Origin: an uncultured Collinsella sp. | GTDB taxonomy: Bacteria; Actinomycetota; Coriobacteriia; Coriobacteriales; Coriobacteriaceae | Assembly (NCBI GenBank): GCA_900551655.1 | Contig: URWM01000007.1 | Span: 1-17,427, forward strand | Direction of reading: 5' to 3' | Length of the DNA stretch: 17,427 bases | In this document: positions 1-7,217 of the stretch, in pieces | How positions within the stretch are numbered: position 1 is the first letter of the stretch | How the letters are laid out: the number at the start of each line of letters is the position of its first letter | The notes under the pieces: generated by a model | What the model saw: only the letters and a program-made list of their open reading frames with translations | Databases searched by the model: none | Told to the model about the DNA's origin: nothing | Program-made: the position numbers and the translations under genes

Positions 1-1
1 G

Positions 2-20
2 AGATGTGTATAAGAGACAG
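2..20 (+). other. Tn5/Nextera mosaic-end adapter (artefact)
   Basis: These 19 bases are exactly the Tn5 transposase mosaic end used in Nextera libraries (AGATGTGTATAAGAGACAG). The preceding G fits the read-2 adapter, in which this sequence follows ...CGG, and not the read-1 adapter, in which it follows ...GTC. This is residual sequencing adapter left at a contig end, not host DNA. Real genomic sequence starts at about base 21. Confidence 0.96.
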
Positions 21-588
21 GGGTAAAGATAAGCCACCAGGCACCGGTGATGATAAACGACAGGCGCGTCGCCAGCATGGTGGGAACACCAAGAGCAGGG
101 CCGCCCATGATGAGTGCCAGGCAAATGATGAACGGCACGGTGGAGCCGATGTAGCCCCAGGCGTAGCCCGAGCTGGACACAGCATCCATGCGCTCGTCAG
201 TGGTGATGTCGGGCAGCATGGCATCGTAGAACGTCATGGACGAGTTAAGGCCGATGGTGCACAGCACGTAGACGGTCAAAAACGCCATGGCGGACATGGG
301 GATGGCCTGCGCAAAGCAAAGGACCAAACCGGTTAGGAAAAAGCCCAGGAAGAACTTGATCTTGTTGCCGGCATAGTCGGCAAGCGCGCCCAGGATGGGC
401 ATGAGCATGGCAATGACCAGCGAGGCAATCGTCTGTGCGTTGCCCCAGGCGACCACGAGGTCGGCAGAGGAAGCGCCGGTATTGATTGCATTGAAGTAGA
501 TAGGCACCACCGAGGTATTGAGTAGCACGAGGGCCGAGTTGCCCACATCGTACATAACCCAGTTACGCTCGAGCTTGGTGTATTTCAT
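21..588 (-). CDS. MFS transporter, Atg22/UMF1-like, N-terminal part
   Basis: The first 189 residues of an integral membrane transporter are present; the rest is lost at the adapter-bounded contig end. Residues 9-16 (NWVMYDVG) followed by NSA match the WxxYDxxNSA signature that opens UMF1/Atg22-type major facilitator proteins. Residues 120-127 (FYDAMLPD) and 139-149 (SSGYAWGYIGS) match two further family motifs. An MFS loop 2-3 motif is visible at 67-79 (GALADYAGNKIKF). Hydrophobic segments lie near 17-33, 52-70, 79-95, 99-115, 148-163 and 172-188, about six of the usual twelve. The ATG at 586-588 has AAGGGG about nine bases upstream. The substrate is unknown. In yeast Atg22 is linked to amino-acid efflux from the vacuole, but bacterial members are mostly uncharacterised. 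It lies 101 bases downstream of the phospholipase-like gene on the same strand, with no clear terminator between them. Confidence 0.85.
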
Positions 589-689
589 GGACAAGGCCCC
601 TTCGTATTCGCCCGATATGCAGTTAGTTCATCGTACCCCAATTGTCCAGAACCGCCGGTAAAGATTCGGCAAAGGGGCGCGCGCGAGCC

Positions 690-1634
690 TTACTCCTCGC
701 GGTCAAACTCTTCGTCGGTGCCGAGCACACGACCGCTGTAGTTGACGTGGTTGGTCACGGCCTCCATATCGCCGGTCTCGATAAAGCGGGCAACCGTGCA
801 CTCGTAATCGAGCAGCGCACGGTCAAAGACCTCAGGGAAGCTCTCAGTCGAGACTTCGCCGGTAAAGGGATTCTTCCATGCCAAGTGGCCCAGGTTGCCG
901 GTACGCTCGGGCAACTCGGTCGTCACGCAGTGCGCAAGGCCATCGAGCAGCGAATAGTCGTGCACCAAGCCCTCGAGCAGGGCAATCGCGCGCGTCTTGG
1001 CCGAACCCGCCGGCTCGATGGTGCGGTAGAGCATCTGCATATCGGCCACGGCGCCGCCGTACTCCCCCACCGGGATATCGATGCCGTACACGCGTCCGGC
1101 GACGTAGCTCATCAGCACGCCGGCCACGCGATTGATGCGGTCGGTGGTGACGATCTCGCCCGCCGGCGGATAATCCTCGACCGTGGCACCGTCGCGCTTG
1201 AGCTGTAGCATCAGCACGTCCAGATCGCTTTCGAGCACGGCGTGAACCTGGCTGCCCGAATCCTCCAGCTCGGGATCGGACTCGACAATGCCAAACTGCT
1301 GCTCGTAGACAAAGGGGTGGGCATTGCGGTCGAGCACATAGTGAGACAGCAGGCCCAGCGCAAAGGCGCGGCCCAGATTGGCGTCGCGCGGCTGCAGGTG
1401 CGACACGCCGTCGCGCAGGCACGAGAACTGACGCGACATGCGCGAGCGGTGCATAACCTGCCCCAGCAGCGTGCAGTCAGAAATGCGCGGCGTGAGCACG
1501 TGAAAGAAGAACGGGTCGGGACCCTGGTTGCCCAGGATAAAGGCAATACGCTCCTCGTCGGACGTAATAACGCCCTGAGGCAGGCGCTCAATGCTTTCCT
1601 CGCCAAACAGATGATGGGTGATAAGCGCGGGCAT
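690..1634 (-). CDS. Zinc-dependent phospholipase C family protein
   Basis: A 314-residue protein resembling the zinc-dependent phospholipase C family (bacterial PLC / S1-P1 nuclease fold). Candidate metal ligands sit where the family has them: H7-H8 at the N-terminus, D40 in LGNQGPDPFFF (34-44), H98, D102 and H106 in LSHYVLDRNAHPF (96-108), and H131 with E135 in HAVLESDLD (131-139). No signal peptide or membrane segment is visible, so it looks cytoplasmic, unlike secreted toxins such as alpha-toxin, and it lacks their C-terminal C2-like domain. The substrate is therefore uncertain; many such proteins in gut anaerobes have no known role. The ATG at 1632-1634 has AAAGGAT just upstream. That start codon is inside a 10-bp inverted repeat (1629-1638/1666-1675). 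The gene follows the LytTR regulator after 91 bases and could be its target or co-transcribed with it. Confidence 0.85.
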   Translation of the reverse strand: MPALITHHLFGEESIERLPQGVITSDEERIAFILGNQGPDPFFFHVLTPRISDCTLLGQVMHRSRMSRQFSCLRDGVSHLQPRDANLGRAFALGLLSHYVLDRNAHPFVYEQQFGIVESDPELEDSGSQVHAVLESDLDVLMLQLKRDGATVEDYPPAGEIVTTDRINRVAGVLMSYVAGRVYGIDIPVGEYGGAVADMQMLYRTIEPAGSAKTRAIALLEGLVHDYSLLDGLAHCVTTELPERTGNLGHLAWKNPFTGEVSTESFPEVFDRALLDYECTVARFIETGDMEAVTNHVNYSGRVLGTDEEFDREE

Positions 1635-1675
1635 AATGATCCTTTCGATTTCATTCGATGCAATCCATTATGCCC
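1629..1675 (-). promoter_or_regulatory. Inverted repeat over phospholipase start codon
   Basis: On the minus strand GGGCATAATG (1675-1666) is followed 27 bases later by CATTATGCCC (1638-1629), a perfect 10-bp inverted repeat. The right arm contains the ATG of the phospholipase-like gene, and the interval contains its Shine-Dalgarno AAAGGAT. In RNA the hairpin would pair the start codon while exposing the ribosome site in the loop. Alternatively, the left arm contains CATAAT, which could be a -10 box, and the repeat could be a DNA operator. A possible -35 (TTGGCA) lies 15 bases upstream of CATAAT, shorter than usual. Confidence 0.5.
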
Positions 1676-1725
1676 ACCGCACAGTCATGCCAAACCTGCA
1701 ACGGCAAACGATGGCGCACCGACCC

Positions 1726-2460
1726 TTACGCAAGCCCCAAATGCGACTTGACCTCGGCAGCGCGACGGCGGGACACAGGCACCGTCGAGGTTACGCGATC
1801 GAGCCTGAGCTCCATAAGACCCGTGGAACCGATCTCGACATTGTGCACGTCTTCCAAATTGACCAGATAACTGCGGTGGACACGGATAAAGCCCTCGGAG
1901 GCCAGGCGCCGCTCGAGCGAGGAAATCGACTCATTGATCAGGTATGTTCCCTCGGCGCAGACGGCGTTGCAAAAATCGGCGCGCGCCTCAAAGTAGCAGA
2001 CATCCGCCACGGGAATGAACACCTTTTTACCCCCGCGGTCCACCGTCAGGCGCAAAGGCTGGCGCGGAGCATGGACGACGCGGCGAGCGCCCAAGGCGGT
2101 CTCGATCTTGTCGAGCGCCTTTGACAAGCGGGTATCCTCGACCGGTTTGACGATGTAATCGACAGCATCGAGGTTATAGGCATCGGCCGCATGCTCGGCA
2201 AATGCCGTCACAAACACCACGATCGGCGGCGTCTTTAGGTTCTGCAGCGTCTCGGCAAGCTCAATTCCCGAGCGACCGGGCATGGTAATGTCTAAAAACA
2301 GCACGTCGGGCTTGTTCGACAGAATCGACTCCACGGCTTCGGTGACATTGCCCGCCTCGGCAATCTGTCCCACACGCGTATCCTTTTCCAACAGATAGCG
2401 TAGTTCGGCCCTAATAGGAGGCTCGTCATCAACCACCAAGATGTTCCAGCCCTCGGACAT
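1726..2460 (-). CDS. LytTR-family response regulator
   Basis: A 244-residue two-component response regulator of the LytR/AgrA/AlgR type, acting as a cytoplasmic DNA-binding transcription factor. The receiver domain spans about 6-122, with acidic pocket D11-D12, phosphoacceptor D57 (FLDITMPG), T85 and K105 (VKP). The LytTR DNA-binding domain spans about 136-240, with the characteristic FIRVHRSYLVNLEDV (191-205) and VPVSRRR (227-233). The ATG at 2458-2460 is preferred over an upstream TTG because GAGAGGAAG sits seven bases before it. The gene starts 33 bases after the stop of the sensor kinase, so the two are almost certainly one operon. Targets are not evident; related pairs control cell-wall, autolysis or metabolite-uptake genes. 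The nearest candidate target is the phospholipase-like gene just downstream. Confidence 0.93.
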   Translation of the reverse strand: MSEGWNILVVDDEPPIRAELRYLLEKDTRVGQIAEAGNVTEAVESILSNKPDVLFLDITMPGRSGIELAETLQNLKTPPIVVFVTAFAEHAADAYNLDAVDYIVKPVEDTRLSKALDKIETALGARRVVHAPRQPLRLTVDRGGKKVFIPVADVCYFEARADFCNAVCAEGTYLINESISSLERRLASEGFIRVHRSYLVNLEDVHNVEIGSTGLMELRLDRVTSTVPVSRRRAAEVKSHLGLA

Positions 2461-2493
2461 ATGCGCTTCCTCTCTTCTCAATACATTCGCGTG

Positions 2494-3885
2494 CTACACC
2501 GTCAACGGCGCCGGCTCATGCGGCTCGCCGTTCAGCTCAACGATGACCTGCGTCCCCACGCCCTCCTGGGACTTCACGCGCATGCCAGAATCTTCTCCGT
2601 AAAAGAAATGGATGCGCTGAAGCACATTGAAGAGCGCCAGACCGCAACCTCGCTTGATGGAGCCGTCGGCGGTAATGCTCTCGGGCTCCTCTCGGCGATG
2701 CTGCTCAAACAGATGCGCGCAGACTTCTTCGCTCATTCCGATGCCGTCGTCTTCGACGATGATCTCCAAGCCGTCATCGGTCTCGAAAGCCCTAACACGA
2801 ATAGAAAGCGGCTCGATCTCGCGCTGCGCATGCTTGATGCAGTTTTCGAGCAGCGGCTGCAAGATAAACGGCGGCACCAGGCTGTCGCGCACCTCAAAGT
2901 CGATGTCGACCGAGACGCGCAGACGGCCGTCGCCATACCGGGCCTGCATAAGATTGATATAACGAGTGCCCTGTTCCACCTCGTGCTCGAGCGTGGTGAG
3001 CGTATCGGAGTCAGAAAGCGTCTGACGATAGTAGTTGGAAAAGTCGATCAGCAGCGATCGCGCCTTGTCGGGCTCGGTTCGAACGAGCGACACGATCGTG
3101 CTAATGGTATTGAATAGAAAATGCGGGTCGACCTGCGACTGCAGGGCGCGAAGCTCAACGCGGGCTGTGAGCTCGTCTTGGCGCTCGAGCTCAAAGCTGG
3201 CGAGCTGCGTGGAAATGAGATCGGCAAAACCCGAGGCAAGGGCCGTCTGGCGCATATCGATGCTGCTCAGGCGGGGGTAATACAGCTCGAGCGTGCCCAC
3301 ACAATGCCCGCGCACGGTAAGCGGTGCGACAATACCGGCGCGCAGGCGGGGAAAATAGCCGCCCGTCTCATTGGATGTGTCACGCGAAAACACGCTCTGC
3401 TCGCCCGTCTCAATCACACTGAGCGTGGTCTTGAGCACGACCGGGGTGCCGGCAGGACACTTTGCCGAGTCCTCACCCCAGCTTGCCAACACCTGTTTGC
3501 CATCGGTAAAGCAGATGGCAGAGGCGATGGTCTCGGACAGGATAATTTTAGAGGCGCCCAGGGCCGCTTCGGGCGTAAGGCCGCGCGACGTGTAGGCAAA
3601 TATTTTTGATGCGATGGCGAGCGTACGGTCGGTTGCGCTCGATGTGAGGTCGTCGGGGACCACAAAGACATACGAGAAAAAGAAGCACAGCATGACCAGG
3701 CCGGCAATAACGACAACGCCCGGAACGGGATTGGGATTATCGGTTAAATCCCAGATAAGCAGCAGGATAAGCGCCGGAACGACAACACCGAGCAGGATGG
3801 CCTGGACCACATGCTGGGCCGTACGAAAGACCTTGGTAGAGTTGTAGCTCTTGCCCAGAATCAGCCTGTTTAAATCCACCGTCAT
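2494..3885 (-). CDS. LytS-type sensor histidine kinase with GAF domain
   Basis: A 463-residue membrane sensor kinase paired with the LytTR regulator. Two transmembrane helices (about 27-46 and 55-77) form a short hairpin instead of the multi-helix 5TM-LYT domain of classical LytS. A GAF-like domain follows (about 85-232) and could bind a cytoplasmic small ligand. The kinase core is of the His_kinase (PF06580) type: H255 in LQSQVDPHFLFNTI (248-261) is the likely phosphoacceptor. The ATPase has its N box at 346-353 (LENCIKHA, N348), G1 at 379-383 (DDGIG) and G2 at 413-420 (GCGLALFN). Start choice is open. The only good Shine-Dalgarno, AAAGGGG, directly abuts the ATG at 3883-3885, while the GTG at codon 3 has about six bases of spacing. 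The protein might therefore begin at 3879. Confidence 0.92.
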   Translation of the reverse strand: MTVDLNRLILGKSYNSTKVFRTAQHVVQAILLGVVVPALILLLIWDLTDNPNPVPGVVVIAGLVMLCFFFSYVFVVPDDLTSSATDRTLAIASKIFAYTSRGLTPEAALGASKIILSETIASAICFTDGKQVLASWGEDSAKCPAGTPVVLKTTLSVIETGEQSVFSRDTSNETGGYFPRLRAGIVAPLTVRGHCVGTLELYYPRLSSIDMRQTALASGFADLISTQLASFELERQDELTARVELRALQSQVDPHFLFNTISTIVSLVRTEPDKARSLLIDFSNYYRQTLSDSDTLTTLEHEVEQGTRYINLMQARYGDGRLRVSVDIDFEVRDSLVPPFILQPLLENCIKHAQREIEPLSIRVRAFETDDGLEIIVEDDGIGMSEEVCAHLFEQHRREEPESITADGSIKRGCGLALFNVLQRIHFFYGEDSGMRVKSQEGVGTQVIVELNGEPHEPAPLTV

Positions 3886-3910
3886 CCCCTTTTATCTATC
3901 GCACCCATAG

Positions 3911-3938
3911 CAATAAAGAGGGCCGCAAGCGACCCTCT
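3911..3938 (-). terminator. Hairpin terminator after amidohydrolase gene
   Basis: A hairpin (GAGGG...CCCTC at 3918-3922/3933-3937, extended by inner CGC/GCG pairs with one mismatch) is followed, in the minus-strand direction, by TTTATTG. It lies about 60 bases after the amidohydrolase stop and about 30 before the sensor-kinase start. It therefore probably ends the permease/amidohydrolase transcript and insulates the two-component operon. Confidence 0.65.
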
Positions 3939-3996
3939 CCATTGCATTATGCAATCAAATACTGTGTTTTACATCCAGTCGTCGATGAACGGTAGT

Positions 3997-5274
3997 TTAG
4001 GCGCTGTATTTGTTGGCCTCGCCAAAGGTGCCAGCCTCGACGATCCAGCCGTCCTTCATGATGACGTCCATGTTGTCGGTGTTGAGCACGTGGATGTCGG
4101 CGGCGACGTCACCGTTGACGACCAGCAGGTCGGCGCACTTGCCGGCCTCGATGGAACCGGTCTCGTCCTCGATGTGGCACATCTTGGCACCGTTGAGGGT
4201 GGCGCAGGTGATGGTCTCGACCGGGGTGAAGCCAATCTTGTCGACGAACTCGTACATCTCCTCGATGGAGCAGGTGCCGTACGGGGTGACGAAGGAGAAG
4301 GAGTCGGAGCCGATCGTCATGACGACGCCGCGCTTCTTGGCCTCGCGCAGGCAGTCGTAGTTGCGCTGCAGCTCCTTCTCGACCAGGGTGCCCTCGTACT
4401 TGTCGTGCAGCTCGGGGACGTAGACGGGCGGATAGGTGGCGTACCAGGTGGGCAGGAAGGCGATCGTCGGGGTGAAGAAGGTGCCCTGCTCGGCCATGAG
4501 GTCCATGGTGCGCTCATCGATATCGAAGCCGTGAATCAGCTGCTCGCAGCCAAAGCGAACGGAATCGTAGGCAGCGGCGTGGTTGTTGTAGCAGTGGCTC
4601 CACACGGGGATGCCGACCATCTTGGCCTCTTCGACCACGGCCTGGATCTCCTCGGAGCAATAGTGCTGGTCGCGACCGGAGTCCCAGCGCCAGATGCCGC
4701 CACCGGTAGCCCAGATCTTGATGGCATCGGGGTTCTCGCGCAGGCGACGACGGACGGCCTTGCGCAGATCCCAAGGGCCATCGACCTGGTCGCCCCAGGG
4801 ATGGGATTCCTTGTTGAGCTCCTGGGTGCAGTGGTGGGAGTCACCGTGGCCGGCAACGCGGCAGAAGCCGAGGCCGGTGGCCAGAACGCGCGGGCCCTTA
4901 AAGACGCCCTTGTCGATGCAGTCACGGATCTGGATACCAAAGCGGCCGATCTCGCAGACGGTGGTGAGGCCGTGGGTGAGGCAGTCGTAGGCCTGCTTGA
5001 CGGCGACGGCCTGCTTCTCGAGGAGCGGCTGCATGACCCAATCGGTGTCATCGTCGGTCAGGTTGCCCGAGAAGTGCAGGTGGGTGTCGATCAGGCCGGG
5101 AAGGACGGTCTTGCCGGCGGCATCGATAACCTCAACGCCCTCGGGAAGGTCCTGCATAGTGCCGGCGTACTCGATCTTGCCGTTGTCGTCGACGAGAACG
5201 AGGGAGTTCTCGACCGGCTCGGCACCGGTGCCGTCGATGAGCTTGCCGCCAACGATTGCATACTTAGTGGACAT
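3997..5274 (-). CDS. Metal-dependent amidohydrolase
   Basis: A 425-residue cytoplasmic hydrolase of the amidohydrolase superfamily (imidazolonepropionase/prolidase-like branch). The expected metal site is visible: H65 and H67 in LIDTHLH (61-67), K186 in IKIWATGGG (185-193) as the likely carboxylated lysine, H227 in WSHCYN, H248 in IHGF, and D324 in TIGSDS. The N-terminal (1-60) and C-terminal (about 375-425) segments form the small beta-sandwich typical of the family (KLIDGTG near the start, GKCADLLVV near the end). A perfect AAGGAGG at 5279-5285 precedes the ATG, and codon use favours C- or G-ending codons, consistent with strong expression. It lies 131 bases downstream of an amino-acid-type permease, which suggests the pair imports and hydrolyses an amide, peptide or N-acyl compound. 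The substrate cannot be read from sequence. A clear terminator follows. Confidence 0.88.
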   Translation of the reverse strand: MSTKYAIVGGKLIDGTGAEPVENSLVLVDDNGKIEYAGTMQDLPEGVEVIDAAGKTVLPGLIDTHLHFSGNLTDDDTDWVMQPLLEKQAVAVKQAYDCLTHGLTTVCEIGRFGIQIRDCIDKGVFKGPRVLATGLGFCRVAGHGDSHHCTQELNKESHPWGDQVDGPWDLRKAVRRRLRENPDAIKIWATGGGIWRWDSGRDQHYCSEEIQAVVEEAKMVGIPVWSHCYNNHAAAYDSVRFGCEQLIHGFDIDERTMDLMAEQGTFFTPTIAFLPTWYATYPPVYVPELHDKYEGTLVEKELQRNYDCLREAKKRGVVMTIGSDSFSFVTPYGTCSIEEMYEFVDKIGFTPVETITCATLNGAKMCHIEDETGSIEAGKCADLLVVNGDVAADIHVLNTDNMDVIMKDGWIVEAGTFGEANKYSA

Positions 5275-5284
5275 GGTTCCTCCT

Positions 5285-5391
5285 TATGGATCCATATAGT
5301 GGGCGAGGCCGTGTTGGGTTAAGGCCTCACAAAGCTACCCAAGTGGTGCCGGGTTCGGTGCGCGGGAGAGAGGATACCGCGCACCCAATCC
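5285..5391 (-). promoter_or_regulatory. Structured spacer between permease and amidohydrolase
   Basis: This spacer holds three inverted repeats. The largest has perfect 9-bp arms GGTGCGCGG/CCGCGCACC (5357-5365/5377-5385), extended past one mismatch by five more pairs (5351-5355/5387-5391, one G-T). A second is GAGGCC/GGCCTC (5305-5310/5323-5328). The third is the 12-bp palindrome TATGGATCCATA (5285-5296), which overlaps the first base of the amidohydrolase Shine-Dalgarno. None has a T-tract on the minus strand, so these are not ordinary terminators. The large hairpin, 14 bases after the permease stop, could stabilise or process the permease mRNA. The palindrome could be an operator or restrict ribosome access. 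Confidence 0.45.
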
Positions 5392-5405
5392 GCCCCGGCC
5401 AGGCG

Positions 5406-6857
5406 TTACTTTTTGCGGGAATTGGTGAAAGCCATGAGGGCCAGGCCAATAGCCAACCAGCCGATCACGATGCTCCACTCCACCATGTTGAGGGAGGCGG
5501 GAGAGAACGGAATCACGAGCAGGCCGATGATGATGGCGCAGGCAGCGATAGCGAGGCCGATGCCAAACTTGCCGCCGGGCACCTCGTAGGGACGAGGCAG
5601 GTCGGGCTCGGTGAAGCGCATGCGCAGGCAGGCGAGGGCGACCATACCGCAGGAGAAGATGAAGGCGAGAGCCGACACGTTGGTCAGGGGGATGAGCATG
5701 TTCTTGCCCAGGAACGGACCGATGACGGTGATGACGCCCAGAACGACACAGGCGAGCTTGGGAGCGCCGGACTTGGGGTCGACCTCGGCGAACTTCTCGG
5801 GCAGCTGGCCCTTGCGGCCCATGGCGAGCATGATGCGGCTCGTGGCGCCGTAGAAGGAGTTCATCGGGCCCATGGGTCCAAGCGTGGCGATGACGAGCAT
5901 GGCCAGGTACAGGAGCATGTTGATACCCTTGAGGCAGGCAAGCGCGGGAACCGGGCTCTTAACAAACTCATGCCAGTCGAGGATGGTGCCGAACGAGTAG
6001 ATGCAGACCATGTAGAAGCCGCCGGCGGCCAGCAGGGCCAGGGAGATGATCTTGCCGAACTTGTTCCAGTTGAGGCCCTCGGCTGCCTCCTCAGCCTGCT
6101 GAGGAATGGTGTCGAAACCGGCGTAGAAGAACGGGGTCAGAACCAGGACCGACACGATGCCGGCGAACAGGCTGGCGCCCTCGGTAGCGGCCTTGCCGCC
6201 GCCAGCGCCGGTGACCTGGGAGAACACGGGCATGGCATTGTCCGGCGAGCCGGTGAACAGCGAGACGCCCATGGCGAGCAGCATGCCGCAGAGCAGAGCC
6301 TTGGTCAGGAAGGCCTGGAGCTTGGCGGCCGAGCTGGCGCCGCGGAAGTTGAGGAAGATGACGTAGGCTGCGAAGCCGAGCGCGATCAGCGTCGGGAACA
6401 GGTAAACGTCGGCGCCCAGGATGGTGTAGAGCTTGACGGCGCGCAGCCACTCAAGACCGGGCAGGCTGCCGAACATCTCGGACACGAGGGTCGAAATGGC
6501 GATGGCCTCCCACGGGCACAGGATACCGTTGCCCAAAGCCAGGAGCCAACCGGTGATGTAGCTCAGCGTACGGCCAAAGCTACGATCGACATACTCGACG
6601 ATGCCGCCCGAGATGGGGATAGCGGCCGTGAGCTCACCGAAAACAGCTCCGACGGGCACGAGGAAGATTGCACCCAAGAGGAATGCGATCATAGCGGGAA
6701 CGGGACCGCCGCCCACGACCATCCAGTCGCCGACCTGCAGAACCCAACCGGTGCCGATGATGGCACCGAAACCGATGGTGAAGAAGTTCCAGAGCGAAAG
6801 CGTTTTCTTCATGCCGCCGTTATCCTCGACTGCAACTTCTGCGTTCTTGTCCGCCAT
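5406..6857 (-). CDS. APC-family amino-acid permease
   Basis: A 483-residue integral membrane transporter of the amino acid-polyamine-organocation superfamily, with about twelve hydrophobic segments. The helix-1 signature GFGAIIGTGWVL (29-40) carries the unwound glycine-rich substrate site. PISGGIVEYVDR (81-92), in which the GG...Y pattern is conserved, follows helix 2, as expected. The C-terminal half has the usual FxEPDLPRPYxVPGG-like loop. The start at 6855-6857 is chosen because AAAGGAGGGG lies about six bases upstream; an upstream in-frame ATG at 6896 lacks this. The substrate cannot be assigned. Being just upstream of an amidohydrolase on the same strand suggests a related amino acid or amide. 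The gene is divergent from the C39-like peptidase gene across a 360-base intergenic region. Confidence 0.9.
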   Translation of the reverse strand: MADKNAEVAVEDNGGMKKTLSLWNFFTIGFGAIIGTGWVLQVGDWMVVGGGPVPAMIAFLLGAIFLVPVGAVFGELTAAIPISGGIVEYVDRSFGRTLSYITGWLLALGNGILCPWEAIAISTLVSEMFGSLPGLEWLRAVKLYTILGADVYLFPTLIALGFAAYVIFLNFRGASSAAKLQAFLTKALLCGMLLAMGVSLFTGSPDNAMPVFSQVTGAGGGKAATEGASLFAGIVSVLVLTPFFYAGFDTIPQQAEEAAEGLNWNKFGKIISLALLAAGGFYMVCIYSFGTILDWHEFVKSPVPALACLKGINMLLYLAMLVIATLGPMGPMNSFYGATSRIMLAMGRKGQLPEKFAEVDPKSGAPKLACVVLGVITVIGPFLGKNMLIPLTNVSALAFIFSCGMVALACLRMRFTEPDLPRPYEVPGGKFGIGLAIAACAIIIGLLVIPFSPASLNMVEWSIVIGWLAIGLALMAFTNSRKK

Positions 6858-7217
6858 TGTTCCCCTCCTTTCCTTTTTGACGCCCCTTGACGTCACCCCT
6901 TGCGCGGTCTGTTTTGCCGCGCTCTTTTATTTCGTGGCTTTAAGATACGGCCTTGGCGCAGCAGCTCCGCTTGTAGCTCGACCGAAGGCAGAACTGCAAA
7001 ACGAGCGGCGCCGTTTTTGGGACGAACGGCACGGTTTGCCGCTCATTGTTGCCGCCCGTCCGACGGGCGTACGCTCATCGGACGCATATAGAGATGTTTT
7101 TGAGGCCGTGTGTTTTGCGCCTTTCGTACCGTTTACCGAGCTTTTGACGCGCAGACCCATTTGTTGCACATCTTTTTTGTAGGATGGACAGGTTATACAT
7201 GAGACAAGGCGGTACGA
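6858..7217. other. Divergent intergenic region rich in inverted repeats
   Basis: This 360-base gap between the permease and the C39-like peptidase contains no convincing gene. The small frames across it show no recognisable motif. It holds GCGCGG/CCGCGC (6902-6907/6917-6922), which is followed on the plus strand by TCTTTTATTT and could act as a plus-strand terminator. It also holds a nested pair, outer GAGCGGC/GCCGCTC (7003-7009/7038-7044) and inner GCCGTT/AACGGC (7010-7015/7025-7030). CGCCCGTC/GACGGGCG forms an almost continuous palindrome (7053-7060/7062-7069). TGACGTCA is an 8-bp palindrome (6888-6895) just upstream of the permease ribosome site. Promoters for both flanking genes must lie here, but I find no -35/-10 pair good enough to call. 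Confidence 0.6.

Noticed and set aside
690..1634. Phospholipase-like protein as a secreted toxin
   Set aside because: There is no signal peptide and no C-terminal membrane-binding domain, so it does not resemble secreted alpha-toxin-type enzymes.
3985..3993. ACCGTTCAT on the minus strand, matching a LytTR-type half-site
   Set aside because: LytTR proteins need two direct copies about 21 bases apart. No second copy is present, and a 9-base degenerate match is expected by chance.
3949..5322. A 457-codon plus-strand frame opposite the amidohydrolase
   Set aside because: The composition is Gly/Val/Asp/Leu-biased with no motif, while the opposite strand has a full amidohydrolase metal site and a perfect ribosome site.
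5286..6890. A 534-codon plus-strand frame opposite the APC permease
   Set aside because: A highly charged, repetitive composition (Glu, Gly, His, Asp) without a domain. The minus strand encodes an obvious twelve-helix permease.
7164..7199. TTGCAC and TATACA as a promoter for the C39-like gene
   Set aside because: The boxes are 24 bases apart, too far for a standard sigma-70 promoter, and no better-spaced partner for either was found.
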